Positions 25,537-33,094 of a stretch of DNA of 64,000 nucleotides are shown one piece after another. The DNA is from Frigoribacterium sp. ACAM 257 (GTDB lineage Bacteria > Actinomycetota > Actinomycetes > Actinomycetales > Microbacteriaceae), in NCBI RefSeq assembly GCF_007954365.1, contig NZ_VOLO01000002.1, forward strand, positions 310,001 through 374,000. Reading direction: 5' to 3'. A program made the translations under genes and the position numbers. The notes under the pieces are model-generated. The model ran no database searches. It had not been told where the DNA came from and was given only the letters and a program-made list of their open reading frames with translations. Position 1 is the first letter of the stretch. Each line of letters opens with the position of its first letter.

Positions 25537-27368
25537 CGGATCCCGCAGCGCCTCCCCGAGTCGTCGTCGAGCTCTGCGTCGACGACCTCGACGGCGCCCT
25601 CGTGGCCGACCGGGCGGGCGTCGAGAGGATCGAGCTCTGCGCCGACCTGGTCGAGGGCGGGACGACCCCGAGCGTCGGGCTGGTCCGCTCGGCGCTCCGG
25701 GCCGTGCGGCACGTCGGCGTGCAGGTGATCGTCCGCCCTCGCGGCGGCGACTTCGCGTACGACGACGGCGAGCTCGACGTGATGTGCGCCGACCTCGAGG
25801 CGATCGTCGAGCTCGCCCTCGCGGCCTCGGCCGGTAACGGGAACGGGAACGAGGGCCGGACCGAGGTCGGGGTCGTCCTCGGGGCCCTGACCGCCGCCTC
25901 CGAGGTGGACGTGCCGGCGATGCGCCGCCTCGTCGCCGCCGCCGGGCCGCTGCCCGTCACGTTCCACAAGGCGATCGACGCCACGCCCGACCTGCTCGCC
26001 GCGTACGACGTGCTGCACTCGCTCGGTGTGCGCCGCGTGCTCACGGCGGGCGGCCCGGGTACCGCGGCCGAGGGCGCGGAGGTGCTGGCCGAGCTCGTGC
26101 GGCGATCTGCGGCGAGCCCGGACGCCCCCGAGGTGCTCGTCGGCGGCGGGGTCAGGGCGGCCGGCGTCCGCGACCTGCTCGACGCGACCGGCGCCTCATC
26201 GGTGCACCTGCGGGCGATGTCGCCCTCGCCGCGCGGGGACGGGACGCTGCGGACCGACCCTGCCGTCGTCGCGGAGTTCCTCGCGGCCGTCGGGCGCCGG
26301 GCGGGCGACCCTGCCGCAGTGGATCTCGTGGATGCCGCGGACGCTTCGGCTGCCCAGCACGCAGGAGGCGCGGTGCCCGGCCCGGCGCCGTCCCGGTCCG
26401 CGGTCGTCGCGGTCGACATCGGGGGCACCTCCTTCAAGGGGGCGGTGGTCGACGACTCGGGGCGCACGGTCCTCTCCCTCTCGGTCGCGGCGGGGTCCAC
26501 GGGCGAGGAGTCGATCGACCTCGTCGTCGGCCTGCTGCACGAGCTGCGGGCTGCGGCTCGTGCCTCGGGGCACGACGTCGTCGGCGTGGGCGTCGTCACG
26601 CCGGGCATGGTCGACGCCGAGCGCGGGATCGTCCTCTTCGCGTCGACGCTCGGCTGGACCGACGTCCCGCTCGGGCCGATCCTCTCGGCGGAGCTCGGCG
26701 TGCCCGTCGAGATCGACCACGACGTGCGGACCAGCGGCCTGGCCGAGAGCCTGTTCGGAGCGTCGGCCGGGGTCGCCGACTCGGTGCTGGTCGCCGTCGG
26801 GACCGGCGTGGCCGCCTCGATCACGAGCGGCGGGCACGCCGTCCGCGGGGCCCTGACGGCGGCGGGCGAGCTCGGCCACGTGCCCGCGGTGCCCGGCGGC
26901 GAGGCCTGCACGTGCGGCCAGCACGGCTGCCTCGAGGTCTACCTGTCGGGGGCCGGCGTCGCTCGGCGCTACGCGGCCCTCGGCGGAGAGCCCGGGCTGG
27001 ACACGGCGGCCGTCGTCGCGCGGGTCGGGAGAGTCGAGGGCGTCGGGACCGGCGTCGACGCGATCGCCGACCGGGTCTGGGCGGACGGCGTCCGGGCGCT
27101 CGCGCTCGGCCTCACGTCGCTCACGCTGCTCGTCGACCCGGCGGTGATCGTGCTCGCCGGGGGAGTGTCCCGGGCGGGAGCGACCCTCGTCGACCCGCTG
27201 CGGGCCGAGCTCGCGGCCGGGCTGGCCTGGCGTGCCGCACCCGAGGTGCGGCTGTCGGAGCTCGGCACGCACGGCGGGCGCATCGGCGCCGCGGTGCTCG
27301 CGTTCCGCGCCGGCGGACGGGGGAGCGTCGTCGACTCGTGGTCGCGGGCGGACCTGCTCGCGGACTGA
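25533..27368 (+). CDS. CutC-ROK kinase fusion protein
   Basis: One uninterrupted 611-residue chain joins two domains. Residues 8 to about 245 are CutC: VVVELCVDDL, GVERIELCADL, VIVRPRGGDFAY, PVTFHKAIDATPD, RRVLTAGGPG and VLVGGGV. After an Ala-rich linker, residues about 290-605 form a ROK sugar kinase: VVAVDIGGTSFKGAVVDDSG (phosphate loop), DHDVRTSGLAESLFG, GTGVAASI and the zinc motif GELGHVPAVPGGEACTCGQHGC. CutC, first linked to copper, is a TIM-barrel of unsettled function. The fusion and the asparaginase overlap point to a shared catabolic pathway. Confidence 0.88.
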   Translation: MTDPAAPPRVVVELCVDDLDGALVADRAGVERIELCADLVEGGTTPSVGLVRSALRAVRHVGVQVIVRPRGGDFAYDDGELDVMCADLEAIVELALAASAGNGNGNEGRTEVGVVLGALTAASEVDVPAMRRLVAAAGPLPVTFHKAIDATPDLLAAYDVLHSLGVRRVLTAGGPGTAAEGAEVLAELVRRSAASPDAPEVLVGGGVRAAGVRDLLDATGASSVHLRAMSPSPRGDGTLRTDPAVVAEFLAAVGRRAGDPAAVDLVDAADASAAQHAGGAVPGPAPSRSAVVAVDIGGTSFKGAVVDDSGRTVLSLSVAAGSTGEESIDLVVGLLHELRAAARASGHDVVGVGVVTPGMVDAERGIVLFASTLGWTDVPLGPILSAELGVPVEIDHDVRTSGLAESLFGASAGVADSVLVAVGTGVAASITSGGHAVRGALTAAGELGHVPAVPGGEACTCGQHGCLEVYLSGAGVARRYAALGGEPGLDTAAVVARVGRVEGVGTGVDAIADRVWADGVRALALGLTSLTLLVDPAVIVLAGGVSRAGATLVDPLRAELAAGLAWRAAPEVRLSELGTHGGRIGAAVLAFRAGGRGSVVDSWSRADLLAD

Positions 27369-27386
27369 GCCGCGGCCGCTCGTCTC

Positions 27387-27490
27387 CTCATTCAGGAAGA
27401 TGGCTCCTGCATGTTGCGAGGAGAGGAGCTTGGTTCCTGAACCGTGCACGATTCAGGAATCGACGGGCTGAAGTTCCTGAGTTGTGCGCG
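27387..27490 (+). repeat. Dispersed 100-nt palindromic element, copy D
   Basis: Begins CTCATTCAGGAAGATG, with box CTCCTGCATG, a central palindrome at 27435-27458 (TCCTGAACC GTGCAC GATTCAGGA) and closing GTTCCTGAGTTGTGCG. It lies between two genes on the same strand. Confidence 0.85.
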
Positions 27491-27560
27491 CGGTGCGGCC
27501 GTCGGCGGTCCGGCCGTGCGCGCGGTCCGGCCGTGCGGGACGCGTGTCGGAGGCGGCGGC

Positions 27561-27575
27561 TAACCTGCCCGCATG
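27561..27575 (+). promoter_or_regulatory. -10 hexamer placed for leaderless transcription
   Basis: TAACCT (27561-27566) is followed by six bases and the ATG at 27573. No Shine-Dalgarno is present. Transcription would start at or next to the A of the ATG. Confidence 0.5.
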
Positions 27576-28373
27576 CCCGAGGGTGACAGCGTCTTCCGAC
27601 TGGCCGAGCGCCTCCGTGCGTCCCTCGACGGGCAGCGCCTGGCGAGCGGCGAGCTGCGGTCGGGCGCCGCCGCGGGCACGCCCCTGGCGGGGTGGACGAT
27701 CCTCGAGCACGACACGCACGGCAAGCACCTCCTCACGCGCTTCGACACCGGGCGCACGCTGCACACGCACCTCCGCATGCAGGGCTCGTGGACGATCACG
27801 GGGCCCGGTCGGCGTCTGCCGACGGCGGTCGCGAAGGAGGCGCGGGTCCGGATGCAGACCGAGGCCGGCTCCGCCGCGTGGGGCCTCGACCTGCCCGTGG
27901 TCGAGCTGCTCGACACCCGCGACGAGCGCTCCGTGGTGGGCCACCTCGGGCCCGACCCGCTCCGCGACGACTGGGACCCGGCGGAGGCCCGGCGACGGGT
28001 CGAGGCGACCGACCCGGGCCGCACGGTGGCCGCCGTGCTGCTCGACCAGCGGGTGCTGGCCGGGCTCGGCAACCTGTGGGCGAACGAGGTCTGCTTCCTG
28101 CGCGGGGTCTCGCCGTTCACCCCGGTGGGCGCGGTCGACGCGGCAGCGCTCGTGCGGGTCGCGGCGCGGGGGCTGCAGGCGTCGGTGCGGGTGCCCGGCA
28201 TGTTCCAGACCACCACGGGGAACACCCGCCGCGGCGAGCGGCACTGGGTCGCCGGGCGCGCCGGGCGCCCGTGCCTGCGCTGCGGCACGACCGTGATCGT
28301 GCGTGCCGAGGTCGCGGACGACCCCGGCCGGCGCCGCACCTGGTGGTGCCCGAGCTGCCAGCCGCTGCGCTAG
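27573..28373 (+). CDS. Fpg/Nei family DNA glycosylase (endonuclease VIII-like)
   Basis: The 266-residue protein begins MPEGD, so after Met removal Pro2 and Glu3 are the catalytic pair of the family. The beta-hairpin lysine lies in HDTHGKHLL, the helix-two-turn-helix in LGNLWANEVCFLRG, and the C-terminal zinc finger in CLRCGTTVIV with WWCPSC. It excises oxidised pyrimidines and cleaves the strand by beta,delta-elimination. The PEGDSVFRLA opening resembles actinobacterial Nei rather than MutM (PELPEVE). It is a single gene with a likely leaderless transcript. Confidence 0.93.
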   Translation: MPEGDSVFRLAERLRASLDGQRLASGELRSGAAAGTPLAGWTILEHDTHGKHLLTRFDTGRTLHTHLRMQGSWTITGPGRRLPTAVAKEARVRMQTEAGSAAWGLDLPVVELLDTRDERSVVGHLGPDPLRDDWDPAEARRRVEATDPGRTVAAVLLDQRVLAGLGNLWANEVCFLRGVSPFTPVGAVDAAALVRVAARGLQASVRVPGMFQTTTGNTRRGERHWVAGRAGRPCLRCGTTVIVRAEVADDPGRRRTWWCPSCQPLR

Positions 28374-28424
28374 CCGTGCGCCGCCGGCGCTCGCGGGGCG
28401 CTCGCGCTGCGTCCGGACCCCTCG

Positions 28425-28519
28425 AAGCCGCGCGCACCCCGCTGCGCGCCGGAGGGTGTGCGCGGGTTCCGAGGGTCCGGGGGTGCAGCTCGCGGCGCGG
28501 CGCGGCGCGGCGCGGCGCG
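28425..28519. repeat. GC-rich spacer with CGCGG pentamer run
   Basis: GGAGGGTGTGCGCGGG and GGGGGTGCAGCTCG words lead into about six copies of CGGCG ending at the stop codon of the CGNR gene. It resembles the repeat/tract combinations at 3593 and 19408 more loosely. No gene is seen. Confidence 0.4.
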
Positions 28520-29080
28520 CTACGCGAGCGGGTCGGCGGCGCGCCGCTCGCGGAACGCGACCGCGTTCACGCGGTTGCTGCAGCGCACGCTGCAGAAGCG
28601 CTTGGAGGCGTTCCGCGAGAGGTCGACGAGCACGCCGTCGCAGTCGTCCGCCGCGCACTCGCGGAGCCGCCCGGTCTCGTCGGTGCGGACGACGTCGACG
28701 AGGGCCATCGCGGCCTCGACGAGGATGCGGTCCGCGAGGGGCGCCTCCTGCGGGGTGGCGTGCACGTGCCAGTCGAGGTCGCCGTGCCGCACGAGCCGCG
28801 GCACGGCCTGCAGGCGGGCGAGGAGCTCGTTGACGGCCTCGACCATCGGGTCGCGGTCGAGCGTCCAGAGCTGGCGGAGGCGCGTGCGGGCCCGCCGCAC
28901 TGCCTCGAGCTCGGCCTCGTCGCCGTCGAACCGGCCCGAGAAGCCGAAGCGCGTCATCAGCGCCGTCAGCTGGTCGGTCGTGGCGAGCTGGTCGACGCCG
29001 CTGCGGGTCGCTCGGGCGGCCGTGTTGAGGATCGTCGCGTCGAACTCGAGCACGTCTTCCGTGTCAGGGGCGAAAAGCAC
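28520..29080 (-). CDS. CGNR zinc-finger (ABATE domain) regulator
   Basis: The 186-residue protein has the N-terminal ABATE region (DATILNTAARATRSGVDQL) and a C-terminal CGNR-type finger, CAADDCDGVLVDLSRN followed by RFCSVRCSNRVNAVAFRERR, with Ser for Gly in the CGNR motif. It is divergent from an EamA transporter with only 89 nt between the chosen starts, so it probably regulates that gene and itself. AAGGAG lies 4 nt before the ATG. Confidence 0.88.
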   Translation of the reverse strand: MLFAPDTEDVLEFDATILNTAARATRSGVDQLATTDQLTALMTRFGFSGRFDGDEAELEAVRRARTRLRQLWTLDRDPMVEAVNELLARLQAVPRLVRHGDLDWHVHATPQEAPLADRILVEAAMALVDVVRTDETGRLRECAADDCDGVLVDLSRNASKRFCSVRCSNRVNAVAFRERRAADPLA

Positions 29081-29081
29081 A

Positions 29082-29142
29082 TTGACTCCTTACTCGAGAC
29101 CAGTCTACTGTCATGACTCATCACCCTTTAGGCCCTTACTCG
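29082..29142 (+). promoter_or_regulatory. Promoter of the EamA transporter with possible CGNR operators
   Basis: TTGACT (29082-29087), 18 nt, TACTGT (29106-29111) reads as a vegetative promoter. Because the start point would fall after the ATG at 29113, it favours the GTG at 29170 as the true start. CCTTACTCG occurs twice (29088-29096 and 29134-29142), flanking the -10 region, and is a candidate regulator site. Confidence 0.6.
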
Positions 29143-29169
29143 CAGTGGGCCCTGACGAATCGAGCAGCC

Positions 29170-30126
29170 GTGGACCGCCGCCACCTCACGACCGGACTGA
29201 TCGTCGCGGTCGTGGCCGCCGCCTCCTTCGGGGTGTCCGGTCCCTTCGTGAAGCCGCTGCTCGCCTCCGGCTGGAGTCCCGTCGCCGCCGTCGCCCTGCG
29301 CGCCCTGGTCGGCGGAGCGCTGCTCGCCCCCGTCGCGCTCGCGACGCTTCGCCTCGACCTGCGACCGATCTGGCGGGCGCGTCGGCGCGTGCTCGGCATG
29401 GCCGTCGTCGGCGTCGCCGGCACGCAGGTCTTCTACTTCGCGGCGATCCAGCACATTCCGGTCGGCACGGCCATCCTGCTCGAGTACATGGCCCCGCTGC
29501 TGCTCGTCGCCGTCGCGTGGGTCGCGTCGCGGCGTCGGCCGGCCGGGGTCGTGCTGATCGGCTCCGCGATCGCCGCCGCCGGGCTCGTCCTGGTCGTGTC
29601 GCCGAGCGGCGGGGGAGCGCTCGATCCCCTCGGCCTCCTCTTCGGCGTGCTCGCGATGATCTGCTGCGCCGGCTACTTCGTCATCGCGGCCCAGCCGTCG
29701 GGCGACCTGCCGCCCGTGGCACTGGCCGCCTCCGGCCTGCTCGTCGGGTCGGCGCTGCTCGGGCTGCTGGGCCTCACCGGGCTCGTGCCCTTCACGGCGT
29801 CCGCCGCCGACGTCGTGGTGCTCGGCGGGGTCGTCGCCTGGTGGGTGCCGATGCTGGTGATCGGGGTCGTCGCGACCGCGGTCGCCTACGCGACGAGCAT
29901 CACCGCGAGCTCGATGCTCGGGTCGCGCCTGGCCTCGTTCGTCGGCCTGCTCGAGGTCGCCGCCGCAGCGGCCTGGGCGTGGGTGCTGCTCGACGAGGCG
30001 CTGACCCCGTGGCAGCTCGTCGGCGGCGCGTTGATCGTCGCGGGCATCGTCGCCGTGCGCTCGGACGCGAGCTCGGACGACCCGAGCCCGGCCCCCGAGG
30101 TGCTGGCGGCGGCACCGGCCGCCTGA
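29170..30126 (+). CDS. EamA/RhaT family drug-metabolite transporter
   Basis: The 318-residue protein has about ten hydrophobic segments in two EamA repeats. Examples are LIVAVVAAASFGVSGPFVKPLLASG and the second-repeat GSRLASFVGLLEVAAAAAWAWVLLDEALTPWQLVGGALIVAGIV. It exports or imports small metabolites across the membrane; substrate unknown. It is paired with a divergent CGNR regulator. GTG 29170 is preferred; an in-frame ATG at 29113 would add 19 polar residues and lies at the promoter -10. Confidence 0.88.
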   Translation: MDRRHLTTGLIVAVVAAASFGVSGPFVKPLLASGWSPVAAVALRALVGGALLAPVALATLRLDLRPIWRARRRVLGMAVVGVAGTQVFYFAAIQHIPVGTAILLEYMAPLLLVAVAWVASRRRPAGVVLIGSAIAAAGLVLVVSPSGGGALDPLGLLFGVLAMICCAGYFVIAAQPSGDLPPVALAASGLLVGSALLGLLGLTGLVPFTASAADVVVLGGVVAWWVPMLVIGVVATAVAYATSITASSMLGSRLASFVGLLEVAAAAAWAWVLLDEALTPWQLVGGALIVAGIVAVRSDASSDDPSPAPEVLAAAPAA

Positions 30127-30515
30127 CGCGCCCACGCCCCTTATCGGCTGCCGCGCCTCCGCCGCTACGCCTCCGCCGCCCCAGCCCGGGGGCCACCGTC
30201 GAACGGCACCCCCCGAAGGCGCGCCGCCCGCGCCCCCTCACTGGGGACAGCGGAGCACTTATGGGCTTCCCAGCCGGTCGATAAGTTTGCTCTTGCACGG
30301 CGGAGGAGATCCGCCGGGCCGGGAGACCCGAAGTCCCTGGCCCGACGTCCACGGAGTCCGAGCCGCACCGCACACCACGCCACACCGCCTCGCTTGCCCG
30401 CGAACGCACCGAACGAGCGCACCGACGAACCAGCCCTGATCAGAGGGCTCATCGGCGCGCCCGGACCTTGAACCGGCCTGCCCCGTGCAGGCCCCCGTCC
30501 TGCTGGGAGCACCGG
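30127..30515. other. 389-nt spacer and structured leader upstream of the flagellar sigma factor
   Basis: No gene is seen. TTATGGG (30259-30265), 12 nt, TCGATAA (30278-30284) faintly resembles the flagellar promoter motif and is framed by CTTAT...ATAAG. Downstream, two hairpins follow: CGGCGGA/TCCGCCG (30298-30316), whose loop carries GGAG, and GGCC-GGGA/TCCC-GGCC (30317-30342). The leader of about 230 nt may be regulatory. It does not match any riboswitch class I recognise. Confidence 0.4.
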
Positions 30516-31337
30516 ATGAACCGCACCGAACGCAACGCCATGGTGGTCGAGAACCTGCCGCTGGTGGGCTACCTGGTCAGCGAGGTGTGCGCCCGTGCCA
30601 CCCACCTGTCCCGCGACGACCTCGCGAGCGTCGGCGCGGTCGCCCTCGTCCAGGCGGCGGACGCGTTCGACCCCACCCTCGGCATCCCGTTCGGCGCCTA
30701 CGCCCGCACCCGCATCGTCGGCGCGTTCGCCGACGACATGCGCTCCGGCGACTGGGCCAGCCGCGGCACGCGCAAGCGCATCAAGGAGACGCTCTCCACG
30801 CAGGAGGCGCTGACCGCGTCCCTGGGGCGCGCCCCCTCGGTCGACGAGATCGCCGGTGCCCTCGGCGTCGACCGGCAGACCGCGTCGAGCGCCCTCGCCG
30901 ACGCGGCCCGCACCGTCTCGACCCTCGACGACACGGTCGCGGACCACCTCGCGGCCGACGTGCCGATGCCGGGCGACCACCTCCTCGCCAGCGAGCGCAG
31001 CCGCTACGTGCGCGCCGCCGTCGAGGCCCTCCCCGAGCGCATGCGCCTCATCGTCGAGGCCGTCTACTTCGGCGACCGCACCGTCACCGAGGTCGCCGCC
31101 GAGCTCGGCATCACCCACAGCGCCGTCTCGCAGCAGCGCACGGAGGCGGTCCGCCTGCTCAGGGACGCCCTCGCCGCGCACTACGCGGACGACGAGCAGG
31201 CCGCGTTCGTGCCCGTCTCGAAGACGGCGCCCGCGCGCCGCAGCGCCTACCTCTCGAAGGTCGCCACGAACGCCGCCGTGGGCATCGCCCGCGCCGTGCG
31301 CGAGCCCGCCGTCGAGGGCTTCAGCGCCGCGGTCTGA
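30516..31337 (+). CDS. fliA: FliA/WhiG-type RNA polymerase sigma factor
   Basis: The 273-residue protein has sigma region 2 (NLPLVGYLVSEVCARA, LVQAADAFDPTLGIPFGAYARTRIVGAFADDMR), a region 3 (LTASLGRAPSVDEIAGALGV) and a region 4 helix-turn-helix (RTVTEVAAELGITHSAVSQQRTEAVRLL). The DDMRSGDW stretch fits the flagellar sigma group. It very likely recognises the TAACGCC-N13-CCGATAG promoters found in this window. The GGGAG 6-10 nt before ATG 30516 decides the start over an upstream ATG at 30468. A 40-residue C-terminal extension after region 4 is unusual. Confidence 0.88.
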   Translation: MNRTERNAMVVENLPLVGYLVSEVCARATHLSRDDLASVGAVALVQAADAFDPTLGIPFGAYARTRIVGAFADDMRSGDWASRGTRKRIKETLSTQEALTASLGRAPSVDEIAGALGVDRQTASSALADAARTVSTLDDTVADHLAADVPMPGDHLLASERSRYVRAAVEALPERMRLIVEAVYFGDRTVTEVAAELGITHSAVSQQRTEAVRLLRDALAAHYADDEQAAFVPVSKTAPARRSAYLSKVATNAAVGIARAVREPAVEGFSAAV

Positions 31338-31347
31338 GACGACGCAG

Positions 31348-31382
31348 GCGTCCGCGCCGGGCTGTGGCCTCGGCGCGGACGC
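31348..31382. terminator. 12-bp hairpin between fliA and the convergent secreted protein gene
   Basis: GCGTCCGCGCCG (31348-31359) pairs exactly with CGGCGCGGACGC (31371-31382) around an 11-nt loop. It sits between two convergent gene ends and should terminate both. Confidence 0.85.
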
Positions 31383-31396
31383 TCTGCTGCCGGCCC

Positions 31397-32017
31397 TCAG
31401 ATGATGCCGCAGGCGATGCCGTTCGCCTCGGGGAAGAACGCCGACAGCTCGTTCGAGAGGATCTTCTTGCCCGTGAAGACGTTCGTCTTCTGGACCTGGT
31501 AGGTCACGCGGGTGCCCACGGCGAAGGCGGCGAACGCCTGGCCCTTCCTCAGCGGCGGTGCCGAGCACCCGACGTTCATGGTCACCGTGAGCGACGACGA
31601 CGCGTTGAAGCCGCCGGTGATCGTCGGGCCGAGTCCCTGCACGACGGCCTGCGCGCTCACCCCGAGGCTGATCCCGACGGTCGCCGTCGTCGAGACCCCC
31701 GCCGAGATCGTGCAGGACGTCTCGTCGCTCGCCGCGGCGCACTTCGCGATCGGCAGCTTGCCCGGCGCGTTGGCCGTCACCTGGGCGTTGACGATCCTGT
31801 ACCGGTAGATGCTGCGCTCGTCGCCCGCGCCGGCGTCCCGGTCGGGCACCGAGGCGGTCGCCTCGGGGCCGGGGCGCACGTCGGTCGACCACGTCGTCGG
31901 CGTCGGCGCCGGTGCTGCCGTCGTCGCGCTCGCGTGGACCGCGGGCGTCACGGCGAGCACCGCGGCCAGGGCCATCGCCCCGCTCAGGGCCGCGGCGCGG
32001 CCTGTCGTCTTCCTCAT
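31397..32017 (-). CDS. Secreted protein of unknown function between fliA and fliC
   Basis: The 206-residue product begins MRKTTGRAAALSGAMALAAVLAVTPAVHASA, a Sec signal peptide with a probable AxA cleavage site. The mature part has a Pro/Thr-rich stretch, then IYRYRIVNAQVTANAPGKLPIAKC and a beta-rich segment with repeated alternating hydrophobics (TISAGVSTTATVGISLGVSAQAV). Four cysteines (near residues 107, 115, 163 and 203) could form two disulfides. I do not recognise the family. GAAGGAGA precedes the ATG. Position inside the flagellar block suggests, but does not prove, a surface role linked to motility. Confidence 0.7.
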   Translation of the reverse strand: MRKTTGRAAALSGAMALAAVLAVTPAVHASATTAAPAPTPTTWSTDVRPGPEATASVPDRDAGAGDERSIYRYRIVNAQVTANAPGKLPIAKCAAASDETSCTISAGVSTTATVGISLGVSAQAVVQGLGPTITGGFNASSSLTVTMNVGCSAPPLRKGQAFAAFAVGTRVTYQVQKTNVFTGKKILSNELSAFFPEANGIACGII

Positions 32018-32037
32018 GGGATCTCCTTCGTGTGGAC

Positions 32038-32059
32038 GGCCCGTCCTCGAGGACGGGCC
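32038..32059. promoter_or_regulatory. Perfect 22-bp palindrome upstream of the secreted protein gene
   Basis: GGCCCGTCCTCGAGGACGGGCC is a perfect palindrome 21 nt upstream of the ATG at 32017 on the minus strand. It could be an operator or an mRNA hairpin near the ribosome binding site. Confidence 0.5.
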
Positions 32060-32177
32060 ACCAGTCAAGGGGCCTCGTCGCGGCCCGACGTCCCCCGGAG
32101 GTGCCGTCTCAGCTCGTCCGCTGGTACGCGACCCGACGCGACCCGAGCCGGCACGGGAAATTCTTCCGACCCGTCGC

Positions 32178-32204
32178 TAACGCCTCCTCCACACCGGCCG
32201 ATAG
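32178..32204 (+). promoter_or_regulatory. Sigma-28-type flagellar promoter of fliC
   Basis: TAACGCC (32178-32184), 13 nt, CCGATAG (32198-32204), 62 nt before the flagellin ATG. Boxes and spacing are identical to those before flgN and flbD. Confidence 0.9.
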
Positions 32205-32266
32205 TCGTCTCTGTCAGCCCACGGACGGGCCGACGAACACCACCCAGTCACGGAAGAGGAACCACC

Positions 32267-33094
32267 ATGGGCATGCAGATCAACACCAACCTCGCGGCGA
32301 ACAACACCTACCGCAACCTGAACGCCACGCAGAACGACCTGTCGAAGAGCCTGGAGAAGCTCTCGTCGGGCCTCCGCATCAACCGTGCCGCTGACGACGC
32401 GGCCGGCCTCGCGATCTCCGAGGGCCTGCGTTCGCAGGTCGGCGGACTGACCGTCGCCGCACGCAACGCCCAGGACGGCATCTCGGTCGTGCAGACCGCG
32501 GAAGGCGCCCTGACGGAGGTCCACTCGATCCTCCAGCGCGTGCGTGACCTCTCGGTCCAGGCCGGCAACGACTCGAACAACACGGACGCCCGCGGCGCCA
32601 TCACCACCGAGGTCACGGCCCTCACCGACGAGCTCACCCGCATCGCGGGCTCGACCAACTTCAACGGCATCGACCTGCTCAACGGCACGTCGGCGTCGCT
32701 GCAGTTCCAGGTCGGCGCCGGCAGCGCCACGGCCGTCAACCAGATCGCCGTCAAGCTGACCGACGTGACTGCCGTCGTCACGGGTCTCGCGGACCTCGAC
32801 TTCACGGACGCCACCACGGCTGCCGCGTCGATCGCGCTCGTCGACACCCAGATCAAGGCCGTCTCGTCCGCTCGTTCCGAGCTCGGTGCCGTCCAGAACC
32901 GCTTCGAGCACTCCATCGCGTCGACCAACGTCGCGAAGGAGAACCTCACGGCGGCCGGCTCGCGCATCCGCGACGTCGACATGGCGGAGGAGATGGTCAA
33001 GTACACGCGATCCAACGTCCTCAGCCAGGCCGGCCAGGCGATGCTCGCACAGGCGAACCAGAGCACCCAGGGCGTGCTGTCGCTCCTCCGCTAG
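32267..33094 (+). CDS. fliC: Flagellin
   Basis: The 275-residue protein is a short flagellin. The N-terminal D0/D1 region has MQINTNLAANNTYRNL, LEKLSSGLRINRAADDAAGL and NAQDGISVVQTAEGAL. The C-terminal partner has NRFEHSIASTNVAKENLTAA, IRDVDMAEEMVKYTRSNVLS and QGVLSLLR. The variable middle is minimal, so the filament surface should be nearly bare of D2/D3 domains. AGAGGAA precedes the ATG. Export should need FliS, encoded downstream, and synthesis is probably controlled by FliW/CsrA. Confidence 0.97.
   Translation: MGMQINTNLAANNTYRNLNATQNDLSKSLEKLSSGLRINRAADDAAGLAISEGLRSQVGGLTVAARNAQDGISVVQTAEGALTEVHSILQRVRDLSVQAGNDSNNTDARGAITTEVTALTDELTRIAGSTNFNGIDLLNGTSASLQFQVGAGSATAVNQIAVKLTDVTAVVTGLADLDFTDATTAAASIALVDTQIKAVSSARSELGAVQNRFEHSIASTNVAKENLTAAGSRIRDVDMAEEMVKYTRSNVLSQAGQAMLAQANQSTQGVLSLLR

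Noticed and set aside
29113-29169. ATG at 29113 as start of the EamA transporter
   Set aside because: It lies 2 nt after the -10 hexamer, before any plausible transcription start; GTG 29170 begins closer to the first membrane span.
30250-30345. c-di-GMP riboswitch before the sigma factor gene
   Set aside because: The hairpins lack the conserved GEMM core and tetraloop/receptor elements; I could only call a structured leader.
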